DNA of 64,000 bases, from the NCBI GenBank assembly GCA_020634935.1, contig JACKAT010000004.1, forward strand, positions 186,001-250,000. The letters are read 5' to 3'. The notes under the pieces are model-generated. The model did not search any database. It was not told the origin of the DNA and saw nothing but the letters and a program-made list of their open reading frames with translations. This document shows positions 17,544 to 26,284 of this stretch, in pieces (position 1 is the first letter of the stretch; each line of letters starts with the position of its first letter). The translations under genes and the position numbers were made by a program. Source of the DNA: Anaerolineales bacterium. GTDB lineage: Bacteria > Chloroflexota > Anaerolineae > 4572-78 > J111.

Positions 17544-17611
17544 ACTTTGTAAACATTTAGCTATCAGCTTTCAGCCGGCGGCTATAATACAACAGATGTA
17601 TCTGCTCAGGT

Positions 17612-17711
17612 ATGTCATTTCGAGGCGTTTTTTGCCGAGAAATCCCCCGGATGTTAGGTTGCCAACAGTGGCTTGGGAGATTTCTCGCCCCTTCGTCGCT
17701 CGAAATGACAT
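17612..17711. repeat. Palindromic element R4
   Basis: 100 bp bounded by ATGTCATTTCGAG and CTCGAAATGACAT, a perfect 13-bp inverted repeat, with inner GAGAAATC/GATTTCTC arms. The type resembles the short palindromic intergenic repeats common in many bacterial genomes. No target duplication is evident. Confidence 0.75.
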
Positions 17712-17813
17712 GCGGGTTGAGGTGTTACCAACAGATAACGTTTGGGGACTCTGACCGGCTCAATCACCCAAACATTTGCCGAACTCAGAAAAAAACCTGA
17801 TGGCTGATAGCTA

Positions 17814-17954
17814 GGTAGCTCTGCACTAAACCGTGGTTAAGAAAAATTAGACAGAACCTACGGCAGGATTATCACGATTTTATTTATCATAATGAAGTAA
17901 ATCTTGTTAATTCTGTCGATTTTTTGCATTTCCACGATTTAACGTTGTGCTACC
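17814..17954 (+). mobile_element. MITE-like element R2, copy 1
   Basis: 141 bp; starts GGTAGCTCTGCACTAAACC and ends GTTGTGCTACC, flanked by perfect 8-bp direct repeats GATAGCTA (17806-17813 and 17955-17962). About 80% similar by eye to the inverted copy at 20529-20680. It sits inside an R3 copy. No coding capacity. Confidence 0.88.
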
Positions 17955-18006
17955 GATAGCTAAGGGCTGAATGCTTACTACAAGACCAACACCCCGGAGA
18001 TAAACC

Positions 18007-19320
18007 GTGCAAAATAAACGGCTGGCTGAATGGTTGGAAGAACATGCTAAAATGTTGGGTACCACCGAGTACCAGCAAGATAGTACCTTTCACATTGCCC
18101 TGTACGAATGCATCATTGATATGGCCCTGCACGGAGAAACACGCATGGTCGACTCGCTGATTGAGAGTACAGCCGCCTACGCCGTGGCCACCGAGCGGGA
18201 GTTGAGCGATCTGCTGGGGGTGCCGGAACTGCTGCGCGAGCGTATCTGGCAGCGCATCGGTGAAGAGGTCGATCCGGAGCCGGCTTACGCCATGTTTTCG
18301 GCGGTTGATGTTATCTTTGTCCACATCATCAAAGTCACCATTGACGAATACCTGGCCGCGTTTCGGCAAGCTCAAGCCGCTCGGGCCGCCGAAATTTCGC
18401 GCCTCTACACCGAGTCGGAGCGCAAGGTGATGGCCTATGCCACCGAGGTGGCTCGCGCGAACCGGGAGTTAGCGCGTTTGGAACAGGCCAAAACCGATTT
18501 CATCAGCATCGCCGCACACGAACTTAAAACGCCGCTAACCCTTATCCAAGGTTATGTCAATATTCTGCGCGATATGCAGACTGACAGCAAAATGAAATCC
18601 CTCACCGAGGGCATCGGGCGGGGGGCGGACCGGATGAACAATATTATCGAGGATATGCTCGACCTGTCAGCGATGGATATGCGGCAGTTGGGGCTAGTCT
18701 TGGAAAAAGTTAACCTCCAGCGTTCCGTCGAGTTGGTGGTAACCCAACTAGAGAGCGCCCTGATCGAACGTAAGCAGACGGTCGAAATAGACAGCCTTGA
18801 TCAACTCCCGTTTATCGAAGCCGACGCCCGCCGGCTGCATCAAATTTTCCGGCAGCTTATTAGCAATGCCATCAAATACACGCCGGACGGCGGCCATATC
18901 AAAATTTCAGGCCAGCAGTTTGAATCGAAACCCATCAGACGACCCTGGGTGCAGATCATCATTGAAGACAATGGAGTGGGTATTGCCCCGGAAGATAAAG
19001 AAAAAATCTTTGAAAAATTTTATCGCGCCGCCAAATCATCGCTGCATTCTACGGGTCAAACTAAATTTATGGGAGCCGGTCCCGGCCTGGGTCTGGCGAT
19101 TGTCAGAGGATTACTGCACGCCCACGGCGCTCAGATTACAGCCGACAGCCCCGGTTTCGACTCTAAAAACTTCCCCGGCAGCACTTTTACCCTAACACTG
19201 CCCGTTAAAGCTAACCCGGCTAAAGATGTTCACATCCAATGGCTCAACCCTGATGAAGCCCCCTCCGCTCACGACGTGGCTTCACCCCCGGAATCCAAGG
19301 AGACCGAAATAATTTTATGA
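18007..19320 (+). CDS. Sensor histidine kinase, cytoplasmic
   Basis: Seen: 437 aa, no membrane segment; an all-helical N-terminal region (1-120) that may be an RsbRD-type or globin-like sensor fold (inference); coiled coil about 120-160; HisKA with phosphoacceptor His171 in AAHELKTPLTLI; N box QLISNAIKYTPDGG near 285; DNGVGIAPEDKEKIFEKFYRA near 320 and GPGLGLAIVRGLL near 358 for ATP binding. GTG start with GGAG 8 bases upstream. Its stop overlaps the next gene's start by 4 bp (ATGA), so kinase and aminotransferase are translationally coupled. No response regulator is nearby. It lies just after a cluster of three mobile repeats. Confidence 0.93.
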   Translation: MQNKRLAEWLEEHAKMLGTTEYQQDSTFHIALYECIIDMALHGETRMVDSLIESTAAYAVATERELSDLLGVPELLRERIWQRIGEEVDPEPAYAMFSAVDVIFVHIIKVTIDEYLAAFRQAQAARAAEISRLYTESERKVMAYATEVARANRELARLEQAKTDFISIAAHELKTPLTLIQGYVNILRDMQTDSKMKSLTEGIGRGADRMNNIIEDMLDLSAMDMRQLGLVLEKVNLQRSVELVVTQLESALIERKQTVEIDSLDQLPFIEADARRLHQIFRQLISNAIKYTPDGGHIKISGQQFESKPIRRPWVQIIIEDNGVGIAPEDKEKIFEKFYRAAKSSLHSTGQTKFMGAGPGLGLAIVRGLLHAHGAQITADSPGFDSKNFPGSTFTLTLPVKANPAKDVHIQWLNPDEAPSAHDVASPPESKETEIIL

Positions 19321-20480
19321 AACCAGCCCAGCGTGCTCAACATATGCCGCCCCTCTTTTTCGCGGCGCTCAGTAAGCGTATTGCCGAACTTCGCGCTCAA
19401 GGGGCCGATATTATTACGCTCGACGCCGGCAGCCCCGACTTGCCACCGGATCCTCGAATTATCGAGGCGCTAAAACACAGCGCCGATGACCCTACCCAGC
19501 ACGGTTACGGCGGCTATGCCGGCCAACCTTACCTGCGCCGGGCGATTATCGAGTATTACGGCCGCCGCTTCGGCGTTGAACTGGACAACCGCGAACTACT
19601 GCCGCTGCTTGGTTCTAAAGAAGGTTTGGCTAATATCCACCTGGCTTGGCTCGATCCCGGTGATTTGTCGCTGGCGCCTGATCCGTGCTACTCCAGCTAT
19701 CTTTATGCGCCGCTCCTGGCCGGCGGTCGGGTAGAGACATTCGACCTGCTGCCGGAGCGAGACTGGCTGCCCAACCTGGCCGATATTCCCACGGCATCGG
19801 CCAAAGCCGCCCGGATGTTGTGGCTCAACTACCCCAACAATCCGACCGGCGCGGTGGCTACCCTTGAGTTCTTTGCTGAGGCGGTTGACTTTTGCCGCCA
19901 ATTCGATATTTTACTCTGTCACGATGCGCCTTATGCTGATTTGACCTATGACGGGTATACCGCGCCCAGCGTACTCCAAATACCGGAAGCCAAAACAGTG
20001 GCCATCGAATTTAACTCGCTGTCGAAAACGTACAGTCTGGCCGGCTGGCGGGTCGGTATGGCCGTCGGTTGCGCCGTGGCCATCGAAGCCCTGGCCGCGA
20101 TCAAAACCCAAATCGACTCCGGGCCGGCCAAACCGATTCAAGCAATGGCGGCAGACGCGCTGATCGGCGATCAAAGCTGGCTGAAACCACGTAATGCTAT
20201 CTATCAGGCCCGTCGTGATCTCTGCCTGGCGACATTCCGCCGATTAGGGCTTGAAACAACCTATCCCAAAGGCGGCATCTACGTCTGGTTCCGCAACCCG
20301 CCCGGCTATAGCTCGCTGGATTTCCATACACGCTTGTTGGAAGAAGCGCATGTGGCTCTCACCCCCGGCTCCATCTACGGCCGCAACGGTGAAGGCTGGA
20401 CGCGCCTGTCTCTCATTGGTGATACAGCCCGGCTCGAGACGGCGCTGACACGGATTAATCAAATGATGAATAATGATTGA
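19317..20480 (+). CDS. Class I/II PLP-dependent aminotransferase (aspartate/LL-diaminopimelate type)
   Basis: Fold-type I aminotransferase. Seen: 387 aa; YGGYAGQPYLRRAI near 57-70; LNYPNNPTGAVA near 165-176 (PLP/substrate Asn); CHDAPYADLTYDGY near 202-215 (PLP-ring Asp and Tyr); Schiff-base Lys in EFNSLSKTYSLAGWRVGMAVG near 238; substrate-carboxylate Arg in the C-terminal GWTRLSLIGD. The pattern resembles LL-diaminopimelate aminotransferases (DapL/DapC-like) more than HisC, but other amino-acid transaminases of the family cannot be excluded, so no symbol is given. Coupled 4-bp overlap with the histidine kinase. Confidence 0.9.
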   Translation: MKPAQRAQHMPPLFFAALSKRIAELRAQGADIITLDAGSPDLPPDPRIIEALKHSADDPTQHGYGGYAGQPYLRRAIIEYYGRRFGVELDNRELLPLLGSKEGLANIHLAWLDPGDLSLAPDPCYSSYLYAPLLAGGRVETFDLLPERDWLPNLADIPTASAKAARMLWLNYPNNPTGAVATLEFFAEAVDFCRQFDILLCHDAPYADLTYDGYTAPSVLQIPEAKTVAIEFNSLSKTYSLAGWRVGMAVGCAVAIEALAAIKTQIDSGPAKPIQAMAADALIGDQSWLKPRNAIYQARRDLCLATFRRLGLETTYPKGGIYVWFRNPPGYSSLDFHTRLLEEAHVALTPGSIYGRNGEGWTRLSLIGDTARLETALTRINQMMNND

Positions 20481-20528
20481 TGAATGATGAATCATAAATA
20501 ATCAAAAATTCATCATTCATCGTTCATC

Positions 20529-20680
20529 GGTAGTGCAACATTAAACCATGGAAACACAAAATAGCTCTAATAATCGACAGAATTAACAAGATTTACCTTG
20601 ATTATGACAAATAAAATCGTGATAATCTTGCCGTAGGTTCTGTCTAATTCTTCTTTACCACGGTTTAGTGCAGTGCTACC
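20529..20680 (-). mobile_element. MITE-like element R2, copy 2
   Basis: 152 bp, opposite orientation to the copy at 17814. Ends GGTAGTGCAAC and GCAGTGCTACC; perfect 8-bp direct repeats CGTTCATC flank it (20521-20528 and 20681-20688). Inserted into a short ATTCATCATTCATC-type simple repeat between the aminotransferase and the SPOUT methylase, 44 bp before the latter's start. Confidence 0.88.
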
Positions 20681-20724
20681 CGTTCATCATTCATCGTTTA
20701 TTATCCATCATTCATCATTTTCCT

Positions 20725-21582
20725 ATGATCACCTCGACTAAAAATTCACGCATTATCGACGTGAGAAAATTGAGCCAGCGCAAACACCGCATCCGCCAAA
20801 ATCGTTTTATGGTGGAAGGTTTGCAACTGCTGGGCATGGCCGTGCAAGCCATGTCGATGCCGGCGGGGCGCGACAAAATTATTCCCCGTGAAATCTTCTA
20901 CAGCGAAGCCCTCTTCACCGGCCAAACCGCGCCTCGTCTTCTGACTGAATTGAGCCAGGCCGGAGCGGAAGCCGTTCCCGTCGAAGCTCGGGTTCTCAAC
21001 ACCATCTCTGACCGCGATACCTCCCAAGGTCTCGTCGCCACGTTCGCCCTCCAAGAACTGGAACTGTCACCCACCCGATTCCAAAAAATAATCTCCCCAA
21101 TCCCCACCCCGCTAACGCCCCAGTTCATCCTCATCCTCGACAAACTCCAAGACCCCGGCAATTTGGGGACTCTGATTCGCACTGCCGATTCTGTTGCCGT
21201 AACGGCTATCGTTTTGCTAGAGCCCTGCGTCGATCCCTTCGATCCTAAAACAGTACGCAGCACAATGGGCTCGATCTTTACGGTGCCGCTCATTCGCACC
21301 GCCCACATTGAAAGCGCCTTAAAGCCATTGTCGCAGGCCGGATTTCGGATTATTGGCGCCGACGCCAATCAAGGGACAACTGTCTGGCACAGCCATGAAC
21401 TGCTGGGGCCAATCGCGCTGCTTCTAGGCAATGAGGCGCGTGGCTTGAGTCCGGAGCTGCATTCTTTAGTGGATGGTTACGTTAGCTTGCCGCTGCTTGG
21501 TCAGGCGGAAAGCTTAAATGTGGCCGTCGCCGGAGGGGTATTGCTGTACGAGTGGTTGAGAGTTAACGAACAAAATCGCTAA
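20725..21582 (+). CDS. TrmH/SpoU-family RNA 2'-O-methyltransferase
   Basis: SPOUT-fold methylase acting on rRNA or tRNA ribose. Seen: 285 aa from ATG 20725; N-terminal L30e-like substrate-binding region (1-105, with RKHRIRQNRFMVEGLQLL); knotted catalytic domain with motif 1 LDKLQDPGNLGTLIRTADS near 135, motif 2 LLGNEARGLSPEL near 230, motif 3 LPLLGQAESLNVAVAGGVLLYEW near 253. The frame opens 19 codons earlier, but those codons lie in element R2 and the simple repeat and are not family-like, so the inner ATG is chosen. Target RNA position is not deducible. Confidence 0.92.
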   Translation: MITSTKNSRIIDVRKLSQRKHRIRQNRFMVEGLQLLGMAVQAMSMPAGRDKIIPREIFYSEALFTGQTAPRLLTELSQAGAEAVPVEARVLNTISDRDTSQGLVATFALQELELSPTRFQKIISPIPTPLTPQFILILDKLQDPGNLGTLIRTADSVAVTAIVLLEPCVDPFDPKTVRSTMGSIFTVPLIRTAHIESALKPLSQAGFRIIGADANQGTTVWHSHELLGPIALLLGNEARGLSPELHSLVDGYVSLPLLGQAESLNVAVAGGVLLYEWLRVNEQNR

Positions 21583-21605
21583 CGTTTTTACCCGCTTAAA
21601 CTCAT

Positions 21606-21737
21606 CACTATGGTTGCACTTTTTTAGAAACCCGGTTTTTGAGGCCTAATTGATAGCCTTTTGGGGCAAAAAACGCCTCTTTTTAACGCTAAAAAACCTG
21701 GTTTCTTGGTATGATACGTTAAAGTGCAAAGGTAGTG
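21606..21737 (+). mobile_element. MITE-like element R1, copy 1
   Basis: 132 bp, CACTA...TAGTG ends, terminal inverted repeats built on TTGCACTTTTT and AAAGTGCAA, inner arms AGAAACCCGG/CCTGGTTTCT. Flanked by perfect 6-bp direct repeats ACTCAT. Two other copies at 31315 and 53802. Lies upstream of hisC. Confidence 0.9.
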
Positions 21738-21871
21738 ACTCATATTGGGCGGCTGGAAATCGAGAGATAAAGGATGGCAAACTTGCGTTCAAAATTATTT
21801 GGGCTAGATTAGTGACCAATAATGAGAGAAATCGCTCTGAAGAACATTAAATTCAAAAGGACTAACAACGC

Positions 21872-22981
21872 ATGAGTCTTGAATTAAAAAACAGTTTTGC
21901 CACATCGCCGGTGTATGTTGGCGGCGCCTCGATGGAAGATATTCGCAAGCAGTATGGCGTCGAGGAGGTGATCAAAATTGGCTCCAACGAAAGTCCACTA
22001 GGGCCGTCACCCCAAGCCGTGACGGCGATGCAGCAGGCCGCCGCCTCACTCAATCGCTATCCGCCAATGGGGGACGACGACTTAAGAGCCGTACTGGCCG
22101 AAACCTTAGGCCAGGGCTTACAGCCGGAGAATTTCTTTACCGGCAATGGCGGCTGCGATGTCCTGTGGATGATCGCTTTAGGATTTCTTGGGCCGGAGAG
22201 TGAGTGTATTATCTGCCGCCCCACATTTCCGGTGTACGATGTCACCGCGCGGCGGGTGGGAACGAGCGTCGTCTATGTCGATTTAGACCCGGATCACTTT
22301 ACCTACGATGTTGAAGCCATTTTGGCGGCAGTTACGGAAAAAACTCGCGTCATTTACCTGTGCAGCCCCAATAACCCAACCGGGGGGCTGCTCACCGCCG
22401 AGCAGTTCGAGACGCTGGTTAACAATATACCCGACCACGTTCTGCTGGTAACTGATGAAGTCTATCACCATTTTATCACCGCCAATACTCAGGCCGATTC
22501 GTTGGCTTATGTCCGCAACGGCAAAAATGTGGTGGTAATCCACAGTTTTTCAAAAGCCTACAGCCTGGCTGGCCTGCGATTGGGTTACGGCGTCGCTCGG
22601 CCGGAAATCATTCAATACCTGGCCCGGATCCGGCTACCGTTTCACCTCGATCAAATGACCATCCAAGGTGGAATGGCGGCTCTACGTGATACAGACCACC
22701 TGCAAAAATCAGTCGAGTTGGTCGTGGCAGGCAGACAGTGGCTATACGAAAATCTTAGCGGGCTCGATGTGCAAGTGTGGCCAAGCCAGGCCAATTTTAT
22801 CTTGTTCAAACCGCCATTTGCCGCCACACAGGTATCCGAACAACTACTCCGGCGAGGCATCATTGTTCGGCCAATGGGCAATTTCTATTTACCCGACCAT
22901 CTCCGGGTTTCGGTGGGTCTGCCCGAAGAAAATGAGCGCTTTATCTCAACTCTACATGAAATTTTAACGGCAATGAAATAG
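21872..22981 (+). CDS. hisC: Histidinol-phosphate aminotransferase
   Basis: PLP enzyme converting imidazole-acetol phosphate and glutamate to histidinol phosphate in histidine synthesis. Seen: 369 aa; IKIGSNESPLGPSP near residues 32-45, the HisC substrate-side signature; LCSPNNPTGGLL near 166; VTDEVYHHF near 192; Schiff-base Lys in HSFSKAYSLAGLRLGYGVA near 222-240; C-terminal LRVSVGLPEENERF. ATG start with AGGA about 10 bases upstream. No other his gene is adjacent, so it is unlinked here; some HisC-like enzymes also use aromatic amino acids, so substrate range is not certain. Confidence 0.93.
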   Translation: MSLELKNSFATSPVYVGGASMEDIRKQYGVEEVIKIGSNESPLGPSPQAVTAMQQAAASLNRYPPMGDDDLRAVLAETLGQGLQPENFFTGNGGCDVLWMIALGFLGPESECIICRPTFPVYDVTARRVGTSVVYVDLDPDHFTYDVEAILAAVTEKTRVIYLCSPNNPTGGLLTAEQFETLVNNIPDHVLLVTDEVYHHFITANTQADSLAYVRNGKNVVVIHSFSKAYSLAGLRLGYGVARPEIIQYLARIRLPFHLDQMTIQGGMAALRDTDHLQKSVELVVAGRQWLYENLSGLDVQVWPSQANFILFKPPFAATQVSEQLLRRGIIVRPMGNFYLPDHLRVSVGLPEENERFISTLHEILTAMK

Positions 22982-23214
22982 CCTTACCCTTGTCAAAACC
23001 CTAAAGGTTTTCAAATTCGAAGTTCAACCAAATTTTGGACAAACGGCGCTTAATCCTATCAAAACTTACGCCTTAAAACCTTTATGTCTAGTTAAATAAA
23101 AATTTAAATTAGGCTTTTAGGCCCAATTTGTTTATAGTTAGTGAATTGTACTGGGGATTTTGTGATACAATAAAGCTGGCCACTTGGCCCGAAAAATTTC
23201 GGCGAACTGCGCGC

Positions 23215-25326
23215 ATGGTTCCTATCAATCGCAAGCACATTGAACATCTGGTAAACCTCTCCCATCCTGAGGCTGGTGATCCTGACCTGACCCAGATAAA
23301 TCTTAGTTTTGCCGATTTACAGGGAGCCAATCTCTACCAGGCCCAACTACGCCAGGCCAACCTAACTTGGGCTTCCCTCCAACAGGCCCAACTAGTCGAG
23401 GCCGACCTCCCTCAGGCCGACCTGCGCCGGGCCGATTTACGCCAAGCTGATCTAAACCAGGCTAATCTTAACGGAGCCGATCTCAGTTGGGCCGATCTAC
23501 GCGGCGCGAACCTTTCTAAATCCACCCTCTACACAGCTCAGCTAGTTAAGGCCAAGTTGGAGCCGTTGGGTCCTCTAAACACAACTTTGGTTGGAGCTAA
23601 ACTCTGTACAGCTAATCTAACCCAAGCTAATTTGCACCGAGCCAATTTGCGCACAGCCGATCTCAGCGGGGCTGCCCTGATGGGGGCTAACTTAAACGGG
23701 GCTAATCTGCGTCGAACAAACTGTGCTATAACGAACTTGTCCGGCGCGGACCTCAGTTATGCTGATTTAAGCGGCGCGAACCTCAGCGGCGCCAACTTAA
23801 GCCAAGCGAATCTATACCGGGCCAATTTAGCCGGAGCCAACCTGGCCGGAGCTAATTTAACTGGAACTAATCTGACCGAAACCAAAATTGACCGGGGGAC
23901 GCGCCTGGATGATCAGGATTACCAGTTGTGGGTTATCGCCAACCCGCAGGTTAGCTTGGTCGATATTTATCCTAATCAACTTCCCCTTTACCAAACCGCT
24001 TTAGCAGCCGCAGCGTCGCCGGACGCCAATCGTCAACCGATTTCCCGATCCAGTCATAATCCCCAACCGCCTGCCAGTGATACCCAACTGCGCTTAAGCG
24101 ATAAAGTTCGGCAGGTTTGGCAGTTGGTCAATCAGGGCGGTGTTAATCAAAATTTAAGCGGCGTTGATCTTAGCTGGGCTAATTTAACCAGCGTCCGGCT
24201 CGGTTCGGCCGTGTTAGATGAAGCAAACTTATCCGATACGATTTTGCGGGAAGCTGACCTTGCCGAGGCCAGGCTGCGGGGGACGGCTCTCCACCGGGCC
24301 GATTTAAGCGGCGCCAATCTGGCCCGAAGCGACTTGCGGCAGGCCATTTTATGGCAGGTTAGATTGGGCCGGGCCGATCTCCGTGGGGCCGACCTGCGCG
24401 GGACTCTGTTAGAGTTGGCGACGCTGGTTGGGACGAAAATTGACGCCGCCACACAGTTGGAAGCGAAGTGGCGGCTAGTCTGGGAAATTGTTAATCAGGG
24501 GGCGGCCAACCGGGATTTGAGCGGCGTCGATTTGAGTTGGTCCAATCTTAGTCGAGCTAATCTACGGGCAACCAACCTTAGCCAGGCCAATCTATCGATG
24601 ACAAACTTGACTGAAGCCGATTTGAGTCAATGCGATCTGCGGCAAGTCGATCTCAGTTGGGCTAATCTGGTCAATGCTCGGTTAAATCAGGCCAATTTTG
24701 AAGCGGCTAATTTACAGGAAGCGACCCTGGTCAGCGCTGACCTCCAAGCCAACAATTTATGCGGCGCTAATTTGCAAGGGGCTAAATTAAGCCAGGCTAA
24801 TCTTAAGGAGGCCAGCTTAAAGCAAGCCAATCTAACCTATGCCAAAATGAAACAAGCGGATTTGCGCGGGGCCAATTTGAGTCAGGCTCGATTGAACAAA
24901 GTTGATCTGCGGGCGGCTGACCTACGCCAGGCCAATTTGCAGGGCGCTGCACTGCGTGGAGCGATACTAAACGAAAGCGCGCTGCTGAACACCCTCATGG
25001 AGAAAACGATTTTTCAAAACCCCCAATGTCGAGAGCCGGCGGTGTTCGATAAGCAATGGCGGCGTATCTGGGATTTTCTCAAGCAGGAGGGTGGTCAAAA
25101 TCCCCTTAAGTCCGTTGATTTGAGTCAGGCCAATCTGCACGGCATCGACTTGAACGGCGTAAACCTGGTAGGGGTAATATTCGTTGACGCCAATCTCAGA
25201 GAGTCTGACCTGCGGGGGGCTAATCTGCGCGGGGCTGATCTGCGCGGGGCTGATCTGGAGGGGGCGAACCTGTTTGGGGCGGAGATTGACAGCACGACGC
25301 GTCTCGATGAGGCAAAAGGGGTATAG
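23215..25326 (+). CDS. Giant pentapeptide-repeat protein
   Basis: Pentapeptide repeats A(D/N)LXX fold as a right-handed beta helix; most such proteins have no known role, a few mimic DNA to protect gyrase. Seen: 703 aa from ATG 23215, about 100 repeats in four blocks. Blocks end in a recurring linker, TKID-R-GTRLDD-type (GTKIDAATQLE, AEIDSTTRLDE), and the next opens with a W-(x)n-W-x-(L/I)-VNQGG helix followed by NLSGVDLSWANL. The frame extends 29 codons upstream from a TTG with no repeat pattern, so the inner ATG is preferred, though no strong ribosome site is seen. No signal peptide or anchor, so likely cytosolic. Confidence 0.9.
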   Translation: MVPINRKHIEHLVNLSHPEAGDPDLTQINLSFADLQGANLYQAQLRQANLTWASLQQAQLVEADLPQADLRRADLRQADLNQANLNGADLSWADLRGANLSKSTLYTAQLVKAKLEPLGPLNTTLVGAKLCTANLTQANLHRANLRTADLSGAALMGANLNGANLRRTNCAITNLSGADLSYADLSGANLSGANLSQANLYRANLAGANLAGANLTGTNLTETKIDRGTRLDDQDYQLWVIANPQVSLVDIYPNQLPLYQTALAAAASPDANRQPISRSSHNPQPPASDTQLRLSDKVRQVWQLVNQGGVNQNLSGVDLSWANLTSVRLGSAVLDEANLSDTILREADLAEARLRGTALHRADLSGANLARSDLRQAILWQVRLGRADLRGADLRGTLLELATLVGTKIDAATQLEAKWRLVWEIVNQGAANRDLSGVDLSWSNLSRANLRATNLSQANLSMTNLTEADLSQCDLRQVDLSWANLVNARLNQANFEAANLQEATLVSADLQANNLCGANLQGAKLSQANLKEASLKQANLTYAKMKQADLRGANLSQARLNKVDLRAADLRQANLQGAALRGAILNESALLNTLMEKTIFQNPQCREPAVFDKQWRRIWDFLKQEGGQNPLKSVDLSQANLHGIDLNGVNLVGVIFVDANLRESDLRGANLRGADLRGADLEGANLFGAEIDSTTRLDEAKGV

Positions 25327-25381
25327 GGTTCAGTTAATCAGCAGTGGCCCTTTGCTAGCTGATTTAAAGCCGAGGAACCGA

Positions 25382-26284
25382 TCAATTGAGCTTCTGTATA
25401 CTGGGTTTTAGGTCAAGCTCCCGAATGAGATCGTGCAGTTCCGCATCGGTCAATGGCCGGCCCAAACCAGCGTAGGCGATAAGCGCGGCCTCCATCATGT
25501 TGGTGCCAAAGGAACGCCCCTCCAGCCGGGGCGTTCCGGTCACCAAATAGGACACCCCCCGCTCTTGCAAGAGCGCGACATCCTCTTCGGTAGTGGTATT
25601 GGTCAGGATAATTTTTCCCGTCAAATCGACCGGCATATGGCGGCGAATGTAAAGAAAATCTCCGGCTACAACCGGCCCGTAGTTGAACCACTGCTCGTAC
25701 TTAGGCACATTTTCATCCTGATTTTGACCGGTGGGGTAAAGCATGCTAATGGGCATCAAGCCGATCGCTGGCATCAGCAATCCGGCCAGCCGGCGCAGTC
25801 GAGTCAACCCCTTAACCGGAATCGGCAGTCCTAGACCAAACATGAGATCACAGAAAACCAGATCAAAGCCGGCCCGATCCAGCGATTCGGCCAGACCGTA
25901 GCGATCGGCGGCCAGAGGCATCATTGCTTTGCGGGGGTTAATCGAGGAGTCCAAATGGGGTTCGGCCAGTTGGAACAGTTCCCGCTCCAAAGTGTACTTC
26001 AGCCCTCGACCATCGGTATAAGGTGTCCGCTTGACATCTTTGACCAAATTAAGACCGGAGCGGAGCGGATAGTGCTTGTCCGCCACACGAACATACAGTT
26101 CGACTCCGCCGACCCCCATTGCGTCGACCTGCCCATCCAGGCTGGCAAACAACGCTCGCGCCCGTTTTTCGTCGCCATCGCAGCCAATCCGGGCGATGGA
26201 AATGGTCTGATCACCCAATTTTAGCTCGACCGTCTTGTTCCGCTTAGAGCTTCCCAAACTGATGCTGACTACCCGCTTCATCAT
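25382..26284 (-). CDS. Conserved protein of uncertain function (quinate-dehydrogenase-annotated family)
   Basis: Resembles a family I recall in Chloroflexota and Thermus/Deinococcus genomes under the automatic name quinate 5-dehydrogenase; I do not regard that activity as established. Seen: 300 aa; opens MMKRVVSISLGSSKRNKTVE; IARIGCDGDEKRARALFASLDG near 30-51; AMGVGGVELYV near 55-65; a central LAADRYGLAESLDRAGFDLVFCDLMF near 124-149; LTGKIILTNTTTEEDVALLQERGVSYLVTGTP near 220-252. No classical GxGxxG dinucleotide motif. The start overlaps the stop of the preceding small membrane protein gene by 4 bp (ATGA), so they are coupled. Confidence 0.7.
   Translation of the reverse strand: MMKRVVSISLGSSKRNKTVELKLGDQTISIARIGCDGDEKRARALFASLDGQVDAMGVGGVELYVRVADKHYPLRSGLNLVKDVKRTPYTDGRGLKYTLERELFQLAEPHLDSSINPRKAMMPLAADRYGLAESLDRAGFDLVFCDLMFGLGLPIPVKGLTRLRRLAGLLMPAIGLMPISMLYPTGQNQDENVPKYEQWFNYGPVVAGDFLYIRRHMPVDLTGKIILTNTTTEEDVALLQERGVSYLVTGTPRLEGRSFGTNMMEAALIAYAGLGRPLTDAELHDLIRELDLKPSIQKLN

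Larger units (their letters stand above)
17549..17978. mobile_element. Element R3, copy 2, interrupted by two other elements
   Basis: Left end GTAAACATTTAGCTATCAGC and right end GATAGCTAAGGGCTGAATGC match the termini of the R3 copy at 10005-10141. Between them sit the R4 palindromic element (17612-17711) and R2 (17814-17954). Removing R2 and one copy of its 8-bp duplication restores an uninterrupted R3 right end. Confidence 0.75.

Noticed and set aside
17612..17800. 62-codon frame over element R4
   Set aside because: Composed of the palindromic repeat; no ribosome site.
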